Positions 43,405 to 51,938 of a stretch of 64,000 nt of DNA are shown here, piece by piece. The DNA comes from CADCWN01 sp046328475 (GTDB taxonomy: Bacteria; Chloroflexota; Chloroflexia; Thermomicrobiales; CADCWN01). Each line of letters opens with the position of its first letter. The first letter of the stretch is position 1. The position numbers and the translations under genes are program-made. The DNA is taken from contig JAXLWN010000015.1 in assembly GCA_046328475.1 (NCBI GenBank), forward strand, positions 44,609 through 108,608. The letters run 5' to 3'. Below the pieces are notes generated by a model. It was not told the origin of the DNA and searched no databases. It saw only the letters and a list, made by a program, of their open reading frames with translations.

Positions 43405-43477
43405 GGGTGTGGCGCGAGCGTGACAACTGCGTTGCCGCCGGTACCGATTGGATAGACCGGGGCGAGAGGGGTGAGGC

Positions 43478-44560
43478 ATGAGCACGACCACGGCATCGAG
43501 CGCGACTCTGGCGCGGGCTGCCGCGAGCGAGCGGGCGGGCGGTCCGTCTGCGGTCGCTGCAGGGCGACTGGTGCGCTTCCACGTCGGCGGGCAGCCGTAT
43601 GCCCTGCCGCTCGACCGCGTGGCGGAGGTGGTCGCCCTCGGGTCGGCCACGGCGACCGCGCCGCGCGGCTGGGTGGGCACCCTGGCGCGCAACCAGCGCC
43701 CGGTGCCGATCGGCGACCTCGCCTATCTGCTCGGCTCCGGCGGGCAGGCGGTCACGCGGCGCGACATGCGCGCGGTGATGCTGCGCGGCAAGCCGACGGG
43801 GGGCGAGGTCGGCGCGGCGCTCTTCGGGGTCACGGTCGAGTCGGTGCCCGCCGTGATCGACATCGGCGCGGCGGAGGCGGAGGCGCTGCCGACCTACGCG
43901 CAGCGCAATGCCTCGCCGATTGTGCGGGCCAGCCTCATTCGCGATGAGGAGTTGCTGCTGATCCTCGATCCGGATGTGATCGGGGAGCGGCTGGCGGTCG
44001 GGGTGGTGCGGGGGGCGGACGGGCGCGTGAGCGAGCTGCGCGCGTTGCCCCGGCGACCGAACGGTGACTACCACCCAGCCCCGGCGGGGCGCTCGGTCGC
44101 GCCCGATCCGCCGCGCCGGGATACGCCGGTGCTGCTGCTGCGGAGCGTGGAGACGGCCGATGGCGACGGGGGCTTGCTGCCCGCGATGCCGATGGGCTGG
44201 GTGCAGGAGGTGCGCGCGATGCAGGCGGTGCGCCCGCTGCCGCACGCGCCGGCCGGGTTGTCGGGGGTGATCGCCTGGCGCGGGCGCTGCCTGCCGGTGA
44301 TCGACCTGATCCAGCGATTGACGGGGATTCCGAGCACCGGGAGCGCGAGCCAGCGGATGCTGATCGTCGGGCCGCAGGCGGGACCGGCGCTCGGCGGGAT
44401 GATCGTGCCGGGGGTGCGCGGGCTGGCGACGATCGCGGGGTCGCCGGAGGGGAAGCCGCCGGTGTTGCCGGATACGATCGATCCGGGCTTGCTGCAAGCC
44501 TGGACGCGGCATGGCGATGATGCGGTGGCGATCCTCGATCCGACGACGCTCTTTTCCTGA
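43478..44560 (+). CDS. Double CheW-domain coupling protein (ChpC-like)
   Basis: 360 residues made of two CheW barrels: one from about 30-160 (LVRFHVGGQPYALPLDRVAEV; PVPIGDLAYLLG) and one from about 215-355 (TPVLLLRSVET; LSGVIAWRGRCLPVIDLIQ). A Pro/Arg linker joins them. It is the last gene of the operon and, like ChpC, may bring an extra receptor set or lock the array. GGTGAGG precedes the ATG. The stop at 44558-44560 is followed by a terminator. Confidence 0.85.
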   Translation: MSTTTASSATLARAAASERAGGPSAVAAGRLVRFHVGGQPYALPLDRVAEVVALGSATATAPRGWVGTLARNQRPVPIGDLAYLLGSGGQAVTRRDMRAVMLRGKPTGGEVGAALFGVTVESVPAVIDIGAAEAEALPTYAQRNASPIVRASLIRDEELLLILDPDVIGERLAVGVVRGADGRVSELRALPRRPNGDYHPAPAGRSVAPDPPRRDTPVLLLRSVETADGDGGLLPAMPMGWVQEVRAMQAVRPLPHAPAGLSGVIAWRGRCLPVIDLIQRLTGIPSTGSASQRMLIVGPQAGPALGGMIVPGVRGLATIAGSPEGKPPVLPDTIDPGLLQAWTRHGDDAVAILDPTTLFS

Positions 44561-44583
44561 GTCTCTGCTGCATTTGGCTGACT

Positions 44584-44650
44584 ATCCCCGCTGCTGACCG
44601 GGCTGTGATGGGCCGGGCGGTGGCGGGGATTTTGTGTGTTGGTGACTTGA
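44584..44650 (+). terminator. Terminator of the chemosensory operon
   Basis: ATCCCCGC (44584-44591) pairs with GCGGGGAT (44633-44640) around a GC-rich inner arm, followed directly by TTTGTGTGTT. It lies 24 bases after the last gene of the operon. Confidence 0.55.
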
Positions 44651-45401
44651 CGGTAAATAGGTTTGTTTTTGCATTTTCACTTTTTCTTTCTTCTCGGGGT
44701 GGGGTGATGCGGGTGGCTGGGGTGTGGTAAGGCCCCCTCCATCCCCCAATCCTGGGGGACTTTATGGCGGCGGCGATTGCATGGCAAATGTGTGTGGCAG
44801 GGGCGGGGTTGGCCCCCGACCCACCTGCGGTGGGTGCCCGCCCCCACAGGCGGGGGACTTTAAGTTGGTGACGGTTGGAACATGGGTGGGCATGGTAGTG
44901 TCTCCTGGTGAGCGGTGCGGGTGCCGTTCCGACGAGGGCGGGTCGGTGACCCGCCCCTACCGGGATGGGTGGCGGTGGTGATGCGGGTGGCGGGGCCGCG
45001 CGGGCGCTTCGCGAAGCGCCCTACCTCTATCTACCCGTGGTGGGGGCCGGATCGTGCCATATTGTCTGGGAAATGGTGTATTGGCAGCTGGGGGGACATC
45101 TTGGGGCGGGGTGGGTGTGTCGGATGTGTGGCGGTGGGGCGAGAGCTTCGTTGACAGTTTTGTTATGGGGTTGGCAATCCCGGCGGGTAGGCTGAGTGTG
45201 GTGAGGAGCGCGCGATGCTGCACGGAGGGGTTGCGGGATGTTTGTTGGGTTGCAGTTTGTGGGTCCCATGCTGGCGTCGTTGCAGATGGTTGGCTATCTG
45301 CTTGCGGCGTGCGGGGTGGGTGAGCGGGTCCGCACGAGGTGGGGCCGGGGGCGGTGAATCGGGCCGAGGTGATGGATTGGCCACTGCCGACACCCCGGCC
45401 T
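44651..45401. repeat. Gene-free G-rich spacer with several palindromic elements
   Basis: About 750 bases with no credible gene. Elements seen: two C-rich/G-rich hairpins each followed by GACTTTA (44743-44765 and 44839-44863), GGGCGGGTC-GGT-GACCCGCCC (44936-44956), and the perfect 20-bp palindrome at 45002-45021 (GGGCGCTTCGCGAAGCGCCC). The plus strand is strikingly rich in G and T. These look like REP-type dispersed repeats rather than regulatory sites. Confidence 0.6.
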
Positions 45402-46376
45402 TCAGCGGAGTGCGTAGAGGTGACCGTCGCGTAGCCAGAAGAGCGTGCCATCCTGCGTGGTCATGTAGCCAGATTGTGGCACGAACGGGTAGCGATACGA
45501 TTCGAAGGCGTAGCCGCGTCGAGCCACCTTCACGATGATCTTGGGATAGGTGGGGCACAAAGGGACCATGAAACAATTGCGCCGGGCGGTGACGGTCATG
45601 CGCTCGCCTTTGCTCTCGTATGAGCGGTTATTCCAGGCGTCGAAGAGGGGTGACTCGCGCGTGAAAGCGGGGTTGATGGGGGCATTGAGGGGGACCACCG
45701 GGTTGCTCAGCATCACCCGCTCGCGTGGAGTCTGGCTGGAGGTAACGACGAGTGGGTCCTCGGTCAGGCTGTTGAGGAAGAAGGGCTGACCGTCGAGCGC
45801 AAAGAGGTAATAGCGACCGGCAGTCTGTCGCGCCTCCGTCACGCCGCGATCAATCCGATAGACTGGCGTTCCACTGTCCTCATAGGCGCGGGCGATTCGC
45901 AGTATCTCGTCGGGGGTGAGTGACTGCGTGCGGTTTGAATACGACGTCATCCGGCCGTCGCTGCTGATACGAAGCAACGTCCTGGTGAAAAGGAAGAAAT
46001 CCCCGTCGCTCGATCGCGTTGCCTCGTCCTGGCGCTCCCAGGAGTGTTCGCGTAGCGCGACACCATCGAATTGGCCGATGCTTGTGGCCCGGCGACTGCG
46101 TATGTCCCACAGGAACGCCTCGACGCGCACGACGCGTCGGTCGTCAGGGGGCGTGGCTTGCGTGACGATGAGTATCTGGTCGCGCGCGGCGCTGAATTCG
46201 AACATCAGCACAGGCTGGTCCGACGGCGTGATGTCGTAGCGCGCCAGATCGGTGTACGGTGGATTCGCGTCGGCAATGCGCATGTATGTGACTGCGATAC
46301 AGGCCAGGAGTGGCAGGCCGATCGCCAGCATCTTCTGCGCCCCCGGCGTTACCCACCGGTCAAGCAATCGCTTCAA
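45402..46376 (-). CDS. Membrane-anchored protein of unknown function
   Basis: 324 residues. One N-terminal membrane helix (MLAIGLPLLACIAVTYM, about residues 15-32) is followed by an exported soluble region of beta-strand-rich sequence (VLMFEFSAARDQILIVTQAT; RRVVRVEAFLWDIRS; YYLFALDGQPFFLNSL). Nothing matches a family I know. The DNA is less GC-rich than its neighbours and the codons more varied, which may mean recent arrival. It is transcribed away from the Kelch gene at 46634, with about 260 bases between. Confidence 0.7.
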   Translation of the reverse strand: MKRLLDRWVTPGAQKMLAIGLPLLACIAVTYMRIADANPPYTDLARYDITPSDQPVLMFEFSAARDQILIVTQATPPDDRRVVRVEAFLWDIRSRRATSIGQFDGVALREHSWERQDEATRSSDGDFFLFTRTLLRISSDGRMTSYSNRTQSLTPDEILRIARAYEDSGTPVYRIDRGVTEARQTAGRYYLFALDGQPFFLNSLTEDPLVVTSSQTPRERVMLSNPVVPLNAPINPAFTRESPLFDAWNNRSYESKGERMTVTARRNCFMVPLCPTYPKIIVKVARRGYAFESYRYPFVPQSGYMTTQDGTLFWLRDGHLYALR

Positions 46377-46633
46377 ATTCCGCAGCCTTCGTGGCCTCCC
46401 TATTGCGTCGGTATTGCTGCTTCCAGGCAGTCAACATAGCGGTAGCACTGCTGTATGGGACAGGGTCCGAACTGCCAAAGACTGCCGCTCGTCGTGTTCG
46501 TCGCACTCAGCATCGTTTGTGCCGGTGTGATTCTTGGCCGGAGTGAGCCGTTGATAGGCTGGTTTGATGTGATCTTGGTCAACAGCGGTCTGTTTGGGCG
46601 ACCAAATTTGTAAATGGAAATGGATGGTGGATT

Positions 46634-47869
46634 GTGGACGATGGTGCTGGGGGTTGGTGGGGTCGAGAATACTTCGGGGATGTTGGGAAGCGGATCGCTG
46701 TGCCTTGGGACCGGTCGAAGTGGCTCGTGGGTCTGGTGGTGATCGTGGCGGTGCTGCTGAGGGGGTGTAGCCTCGGGGGTGGCGACGATGATGGCGCGAA
46801 ACTGCCGGTCGTTGGGCGGCAGGTGGGGACGATGGCGGAGGATCGGGAGGGCGGTGCGGCGACGCTGCTGCGCGATGGCCGCGTGCTGGTGACGGGTGGC
46901 TGGTGGGGCGATCTTCGCAAGGCGCGCGACTCGGCGGCGACGACCGAGATCTACGATCCGGCGACAGAAAAGTGGACGCGGGCGGCGGCGATGAATTTTC
47001 CGCACGCTTATCACACGGCGACGTTGCTGGCGGATGGCCGGGTGCTGGTTTTTGGTGGGAACGGCACGACTGATGTGGATCCGGCGGTGGAGGTCTACGA
47101 TCCGGCCACCGATACGTGGCGCGTTGCGTCCGCTCCGGTCCACGCGTACCGCAACCATAGCACGACGCTGCTGGCGGATGGGCGCGTGCTTTTCGCCGGT
47201 GGCAGCGGCACGATCGTCAACATCTGGTACGCGCCCGATTCTGGTGGGGCGCAGGATGTGGCGGAGATCTACGATCCGGTGGCCGATACGTGGTCGCCTG
47301 CGGGGCAGCTGACGGTTGCGCGCCTGATGCATGGGGCGGCGCGCTTGCCGGATGGGCGCGTGATGATTATGGGCGGGCGAGAAGGCGGCGGGAAGTACGT
47401 GAGTGCGAGCCGGAAGACATGGATCTACACCGCGCTGGCGACGACGGAGATCTACGATCCGGCCACGAATGCGTGGACGCCCGGGCCGACGGCCCCGGTG
47501 GCGGATGGTCGCATGGTGACGACCTTGCCCGACGGGCGGATAGTGCTGTCCGGGGAGAAGCTGATGCTGTTGTTCGACCCGGCGACGTGGGCCTGGCGGC
47601 AGGCTGGCACGGCGCGGGGCGAAGTGCTCGGCGGGGCGTTGCCTTCGGGGATGGTGATTCTGCCCGAATTGACCGATGCGGGCTTCGACACCGGGAACCT
47701 GGTGCTCCTCAACCCGGCGACGGGCGAGCATCGTACCTTCGGCGCGTTGAAGGAGCATCGTGGTGGTCGCTTCATGGCCACTACGCTGGCCGATGGCCGA
47801 TTGCTCTATATCGGCGGTAGCTTCATCGGCGATGGCCACGGGGCGCAGGTGATCGATCCGCCGCGCTGA
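46634..47869 (+). CDS. Kelch-repeat beta-propeller, membrane or lipid anchored
   Basis: 411 residues if the GTG at 46634 is used. A hydrophobic segment (WLVGLVVIVAVLLRGC, about residues 30-45) ends at a possible lipobox LRGC, so the protein is exported and either lipid-linked or anchored. At least five Kelch units follow, with the pattern LxDGRVLVxGG and TEIYDPATxxW (ATTEIYDPATEKW; VEVYDPATDTW; AEIYDPVADTW; TTEIYDPATNAW). Kelch propellers bind partners or, in galactose oxidase relatives, carry a copper enzyme; the copper ligands are not evident here. Start uncertain. Confidence 0.83.
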   Translation: MDDGAGGWWGREYFGDVGKRIAVPWDRSKWLVGLVVIVAVLLRGCSLGGGDDDGAKLPVVGRQVGTMAEDREGGAATLLRDGRVLVTGGWWGDLRKARDSAATTEIYDPATEKWTRAAAMNFPHAYHTATLLADGRVLVFGGNGTTDVDPAVEVYDPATDTWRVASAPVHAYRNHSTTLLADGRVLFAGGSGTIVNIWYAPDSGGAQDVAEIYDPVADTWSPAGQLTVARLMHGAARLPDGRVMIMGGREGGGKYVSASRKTWIYTALATTEIYDPATNAWTPGPTAPVADGRMVTTLPDGRIVLSGEKLMLLFDPATWAWRQAGTARGEVLGGALPSGMVILPELTDAGFDTGNLVLLNPATGEHRTFGALKEHRGGRFMATTLADGRLLYIGGSFIGDGHGAQVIDPPR

Positions 47870-47978
47870 GTGCATGGTTCTTGATTGAACGGGCGCGGGG
47901 GGGCGGCAGAGGTCGCCCGCGCTTGTTGTTCGTCTGTTCAGCAGGATAGGGGTGCTGTCGATCCGGTAGTGTCGACGC

Positions 47979-48030
47979 CCGCCCGGAGATGACGTCTCCA
48001 GGCTTGTCGTGCGCCGGATGACTCCGGCTG
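47979..48030. repeat. REP-like double hairpin, copy 1
   Basis: GCCCGGAGATGACGTCTCC(A)GGCT (47981-48004) then GCGCCGGATGACTCCGGCT (48011-48029). Two small stem-loops side by side; copies 2 and 3 are at 50750 and 51725. Confidence 0.7.
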
Positions 48031-48095
48031 AGAGCTCCTGGTGCGCCGGAGGCTGGCGACGTTGACAGCGCCCTGATAGCAGGAGCGATCGACGC

Positions 48096-48779
48096 TCACT
48101 CGCCTTCGTCGTCCTCGTCGTCCTCGTCGGACATGGCGATGATGAGTTCGCCGGCGTCGTCGTCGATGGTATCGATCGCGCTGAAGAGGATGGCTTCGCC
48201 GTCTTCGTCCAGCAGGGCCAGGGCCAGGATGCACCCTTCGTCGTCCAGGATGACGCCTTCGACCTGGCCGATCTCCTCGCCGTCGTCGGTGCGGATGCGC
48301 ATGCCGTGGCGCAGGGCGAACTCGCCCTCGCCGATGACGGCGCGCTCGATCTCCAGCGGCACCAGCAGGTTCGGGGTGAGGGCGATGCCGGGGATCGCCG
48401 AGGGGGCCGGGCGCTCGTCGGGGTCGGGGACGGACGAGGTGACCGACGCTGCTTCGGCCTGGTCGATCTCGGTCTCGACATCCTGATCGGGCGCGACGTA
48501 GAGGTGTTCGCGGGCGTCCGGCAGGGCGGCGATGTCGTCGGCGGAGAGGTCGAGGGAGAGGAGGTCGGGCTCCATCTCGGCGACCTGATCGACGGCGACG
48601 TAGACCTCGCGCGGGGCGGCTTCGTCGGTCATGACCAGGAAGCCGACCAGTTCCTCGGACTCGATCTCGATGACGACCTCGTGGAGTTGCCCGACCGTTT
48701 CGCCTTCCCGGTTGACCACCCGGGCCGACAGGTTGATCAGCACTCCCGAGACTTCGTCCGACTGCTCGACTTCGTCCAT
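48096..48779 (-). CDS. Tandem PRC-barrel-like acidic protein
   Basis: 227 residues from ATG 48779 (AAGGAGG six bases before; longer starts lack a site). Two PRC-barrel-like halves: the first has RVVNREGETVGQLHEVVIEI and LVGFLVMTDEAAPREVYVAVDQV, the second FALRHGMRIRTDDGEEIGQVEG and CILALALLDEDGEAILFSAID. A linker rich in Asp, Glu and Pro joins them, and the tail is a run of Asp/Glu. PRC barrels mediate protein or RNA contacts; very acidic ones are common as stress or surface proteins. No partner gene is adjacent. Confidence 0.8.
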   Translation of the reverse strand: MDEVEQSDEVSGVLINLSARVVNREGETVGQLHEVVIEIESEELVGFLVMTDEAAPREVYVAVDQVAEMEPDLLSLDLSADDIAALPDAREHLYVAPDQDVETEIDQAEAASVTSSVPDPDERPAPSAIPGIALTPNLLVPLEIERAVIGEGEFALRHGMRIRTDDGEEIGQVEGVILDDEGCILALALLDEDGEAILFSAIDTIDDDAGELIIAMSDEDDEDDEGE

Positions 48780-48989
48780 GTTGTCCTCCTTGTGCGCGGT
48801 CGCGTGCGCGATTGCGGCGAATCGAGTGGCCGGGTGCGCCCTGCGCGCGGTGGCATCGCTCAATTGCAGCCGAGTATACCCCGGCTGCCGTGGTCGCGAC
48901 GTTGCAAGAGGTGTGCCTTGGGTGTGTCGAGGCGTTGGTTGGGTGCATCGGCGGTTGAAACCGCGCCTGGGGGCGCTCACGCGCCACGA

Positions 48990-49007
48990 AACCCGCCTTC
49001 GCGGGTT
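48990..49007 (-). terminator. Hairpin after the methyltransferase gene
   Basis: AACCCGC (48990-48996), a 4-base loop and GCGGGTT (49001-49007), reading on the minus strand with a stable GAAG loop 86 bases past the methyltransferase stop. No long T run, so either a weak terminator or a REP unit. Confidence 0.4.
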
Positions 49008-49092
49008 AGAAAATTCTCCAGGGTCCGCGATACCGCGATGAATCTCCGGCGTGTCTCGGGCGCTGGTGTCCGCTTTTGCTGTGGTTTGGGGC

Positions 49093-50046
49093 TTACTTTT
49101 GCTGCCAGATCAGGATGTACTGGTGGATCTGATTGGCGACGAAGCCGTAGGGGTAGCCGAAGGGGTAGAGGTTGATGGTCTGGTCGACCCAGAGTTTGTA
49201 GCCACGGAAGCGGAGTTGGGGGAGCGCGGTGGCGAAGTGGGCGACGATGTCGGCGTGCAGCAGGTTGTGGTGGTCGGGGGTCGGCTGGAGGTCTTTGGCG
49301 AAGAGGATGAGGTGGCCGCCGGGGCGCAGGCGGGCGGCGGCGAGGCCGACGATCGCGGCGAGGGCGTCGAAGAAGGCGGCGCGGGGGAGGTTGCCGAGGT
49401 CGGCGGGGTCGGCGGTGAAGGGGGTGGGGTCGTCGCAGCCGGTGCGCTTGCGCTTCTCGCCGCTCTGCGGGCGCGAGAGCATCTCGCCGTAGGGGGGATC
49501 GGTCAGGATGAGGTCGAAGGGGCCGGTGAGTTCTGCCGGACCGTCTGTTGCGGCGAGCAGGGCGCGGGCGTCGCCGGTGAGGAAGGGCTGCGCGGCGAGG
49601 TTTTCCTGCGCGCAGACGGCGAGGTAGATGTCGCGGTAGGAGGCGGCGAGGTCGATGCCGACGCCGTGCCGGTCGGTCAGGGCGCAGCCGAGGAGGGTGC
49701 CGCCGACCCCGGCGAAGGGGTCGAGCACGCGACCGCCCTGGCGGGTGAAGAAGCCGATCAGCGAGGCCATCAGTTGCGGCGGCTTGGGCGAGGGGTGGGC
49801 GCGGCGCAGCTTGTGGCCGTAGGACTCCGGCCCGTTGACCGGGTAGGCGGTGGTGACGACCGAGGATTGGAAGTAGAGCCACTCGCGCCCGGTGAGGTCG
49901 TTCAGGCGGTTGCGGGGATCGGGGGATGATTGCAGATTGCGGATTGCGGATTGCGGATTGTCCGTTGGAGGGATATTTGAGGCAGCATCCGGCGATGGTT
50001 CTACTCGCTGCGCCGCCTCGGGTTTCCCTCGGACCTTATTCCGCAT
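49093..50046 (-). CDS. Orphan DNA adenine/cytosine methyltransferase
   Basis: About 317 residues. Motif X/I region RRAHPSPKPPQLMASLIG, SAM loop VLDPFAGVGGTLLGC, an acidic HGVGIDLAASY, then catalytic motif IV LTDPPYGEM and a C-terminal GGHLILFAKDL strand. The order I before IV and DPPY indicate an amino-methyltransferase acting on N6-adenine or N4-cytosine; an RNA substrate is not excluded. No restriction enzyme is adjacent. Start is uncertain: the first 25 codons after the ATG at 50046 include heptamer-repeat DNA (encoding NPQSAIRNLQ), so the real start may be further in. Confidence 0.75.
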   Translation of the reverse strand: MRNKVRGKPEAAQRVEPSPDAASNIPPTDNPQSAIRNLQSSPDPRNRLNDLTGREWLYFQSSVVTTAYPVNGPESYGHKLRRAHPSPKPPQLMASLIGFFTRQGGRVLDPFAGVGGTLLGCALTDRHGVGIDLAASYRDIYLAVCAQENLAAQPFLTGDARALLAATDGPAELTGPFDLILTDPPYGEMLSRPQSGEKRKRTGCDDPTPFTADPADLGNLPRAAFFDALAAIVGLAAARLRPGGHLILFAKDLQPTPDHHNLLHADIVAHFATALPQLRFRGYKLWVDQTINLYPFGYPYGFVANQIHQYILIWQQK

Positions 50047-50066
50047 TCCGCACCCCGCACTCCGCG
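49929..50066. repeat. Heptamer tandem repeats at the methyltransferase 5' end
   Basis: ATTGCGG at 7-base steps (49929-49960) and a mirrored CCGCATT/CCGCACC block (50037-50066), with about 75 bases between. The second block abuts the stop of the SRPBCC gene. Confidence 0.7.
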
Positions 50067-50555
50067 TTATCGCACGGCGGGTTGGCGGCGGTAGCCGCCG
50101 CGCGCGGGCTGCTTCGATGTTTCGAGCACCTGGCGGGCTTTTTCGAGGCTGCGCTGCACGGCGCGCTCGGCGACGCGGTGCGCGACGAGCCAATCGGCGG
50201 CGGCACCGAGCGGCCCGCCGATGACGCGATAATCGAGCACCCAGCTGAGTTGGGCGCGGCGCTTCTGCTGGGTGATGGTCTTGGTGAGCGTGCCGCGCAT
50301 GATGCCGGGGATGCGGATCTCTTCCTCGTAGCTCTGCGGCGCGTCGAAGCTGACGATCCGGCTGCGCGGTTTGAGGGTGAGCCCGTGCCCCTTCATCTTC
50401 CAGCGGAAGGTCGTATCGGCCTTGAGGGTGCTCGGCCCTTCGGTCAGCTCGGTGAAGCCGAAGACCCAGTCGCCGAAGCGCTTGGTGTCGGTCATCAGCT
50501 TGAAGACTTCTTCCACCGGCGCGTCGATCATCACGCTGCGCTTAATCTGGCCCAT
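50067..50555 (-). CDS. SRPBCC (START-like) family protein
   Basis: 162 residues with the helix-grip pattern: IKRSVMIDAPVEEVFKLMTD, FGDWVFGFTELTEG, TTFRWKMKGHGLTL, and a long C-terminal helix (RVAERAVQRSLEKARQVLE). Such proteins bind hydrophobic ligands, or act as cyclases or Aha1-like factors. No catalytic residues can be assigned. ATG 50555 has GGGAGCAGGA upstream. The stop lies against a heptamer repeat that separates it from the methyltransferase in the same direction. Confidence 0.8.
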   Translation of the reverse strand: MGQIKRSVMIDAPVEEVFKLMTDTKRFGDWVFGFTELTEGPSTLKADTTFRWKMKGHGLTLKPRSRIVSFDAPQSYEEEIRIPGIMRGTLTKTITQQKRRAQLSWVLDYRVIGGPLGAAADWLVAHRVAERAVQRSLEKARQVLETSKQPARGGYRRQPAVR

Positions 50556-50749
50556 TTATCCTGCTCCCGCCTACTATCCCTGCCGCTCGGGTCGCCGGAT
50601 TCCCGGTGTGGGCGCTGCGTGGTGCGCCGATGCTGCCGGGAGTCCGTCCCGTTTGGTGATCTTGCCTGCGAATTGTACTCGCTGGCGGGCGATGCGACAC
50701 GCGGGAATGCGGAGTGCAGGGTGGGAAAATATGGTGGTGTTCCGCAGTC

Positions 50750-50800
50750 CGCCCGGAGATGAAGTCTCCGGGCTGCGGAATGCGCCGGATCAATCCGGCT
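50750..50800. repeat. REP-like double hairpin, copy 2
   Basis: GCCCGGAGA-TGAAG-TCTCCGGGC (50751-50773) then GCCGGAT-CA-ATCCGGC (50784-50799). Same two-hairpin design as copies at 47979 and 51725. Confidence 0.72.
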
Positions 50801-50841
50801 AGAGGGGGCTGGTCCTGCGCGGTAGGGAATAGCGCATTACG

Positions 50842-51576
50842 GTGGGCGTTGCCACAGTGGTGGCCGGGGATGTCGGTTGGCCGGTTGAATGTTGCCCGAT
50901 GGAGCGCGCATTGACGACGGGAGCGGTCGGGGAGCCTGCGACGGCGGGGCAGCGGTTCGCGGCGGCGTGGGCGAACGGGATGCCCCGGCGGTTGATGGTG
51001 CTGGTGTTGGGGCTGGCTTGCTTCTCGCTCGGGTTGGTGGTGACGTTGCAGTCGCGGGTGGGGCTGGGGCCGTGGGATGTGTTCCACCAGGGCGTGTCGC
51101 GGCGGCTGGGGATCAGTTTCGGAACGGCGAGCATCGCGGTCGGGTTTCTGATTCTGCTGCTGGCCTGGGCGCTCGGGGCGACGCCGGGGATCGGCACGGT
51201 CGCGAACATGGCGCTGGTGGGCGCGTTCGTTGACCTGTTCCTCTATCTCGGGGTGGTGCCCGATTTTGCCGGGCGGCCGTTTGTGGTGCGCTTGCTGGTC
51301 GATTGTCTCGGCGTGGCGATTGTCGGGGCCGGGACGGCGCTCTACATCAAGGCGAACCTGGGGGCGGGGCCGCGCGATGGGCTGATGCTGACGCTGGCGC
51401 GGCGCACCGGGGGCCGGGTGGGGGTGATTCGCGCGGCGATCGAGCTGGCGGCGCTGGGGGTGGGCTTTGTGCTGGGCGGGACGGCGGGGCTGGGGACGCT
51501 GGTCTTTGCGCTGGGGATCGGCCCGGCGGTCGGGGTGGCGTTCCGGGTTTTTGGAGTGAAGGTTGCTGGACGATAG
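50842..51576 (+). CDS. YczE/YitT-like five-helix membrane protein
   Basis: 244 residues from GTG 50842 or 225 from ATG 50899; neither has a good ribosome site. Five hydrophobic helices begin at MVLVLGLACFSLGLVVTLQS. The family marks are the repeated LQSRVGLGPWDVFHQGVS and IKANLGAGPRDGLMLTLA, each after a helix, which is the YczE pattern. Transport substrate is unknown; in some bacteria relatives sit near regulators of antibiotic or amino-acid export. The M20 amidohydrolase follows after a repeat-rich gap. Confidence 0.82.
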   Translation: MGVATVVAGDVGWPVECCPMERALTTGAVGEPATAGQRFAAAWANGMPRRLMVLVLGLACFSLGLVVTLQSRVGLGPWDVFHQGVSRRLGISFGTASIAVGFLILLLAWALGATPGIGTVANMALVGAFVDLFLYLGVVPDFAGRPFVVRLLVDCLGVAIVGAGTALYIKANLGAGPRDGLMLTLARRTGGRVGVIRAAIELAALGVGFVLGGTAGLGTLVFALGIGPAVGVAFRVFGVKVAGR

Positions 51577-51592
51577 GGACGGGACGAAGGAC

Positions 51593-51704
51593 GGTTGAAC
51601 CGCCAAGACGCCAAGGACGCCAAGACGAGGGGATGAAGAGAGTGGAGAGTGGAGAGAAGAGAGAAAGGGGACGAAGACCGCAGAGGTCGCGGAGGGCGCA
51701 GAGA
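51593..51704. repeat. 9-mer and 7-mer tandem repeats after the YczE-like gene
   Basis: CGCCAAGAC/CGCCAAGGA words (51600-51625), then GAGAGTG heptamers (51638-51665), then CGCAGAGGT/CGGAGGGCGCAGAG words (51678-51703). The first and last words are those seen at 1829-1996. Confidence 0.7.
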
Positions 51705-51724
51705 AATTTGATGTTGCGGGGCGT

Positions 51725-51770
51725 GCCCGGAGATGAGGTCTCCGGGCTATGTTTTTGCACCGGATGAGTC
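51725..51770. repeat. REP-like double hairpin, copy 3 (second hairpin decayed)
   Basis: GCCCGGAGA-TGAGG-TCTCCGGGC (51725-51747) is perfect; the second element (GCACCGGATGAGTCTT) has lost its symmetry relative to copies 1 and 2. Confidence 0.65.
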
Positions 51771-51938
51771 TTACTGTAAGGGAGCGTGATAGCGGGTGCT
51801 TTGGATGGCATGTTTTGGAGCGATGGCTGCGAGGAGAGGCGCGGGTGGGGGTGGGATGCGCTAGTATTGCGGCCTACGTTCGACGCTCTACGCTTTACGC
51901 GCGACGTTGTCCGTCCCACGTCCCCGAGGAGGTCCGCG

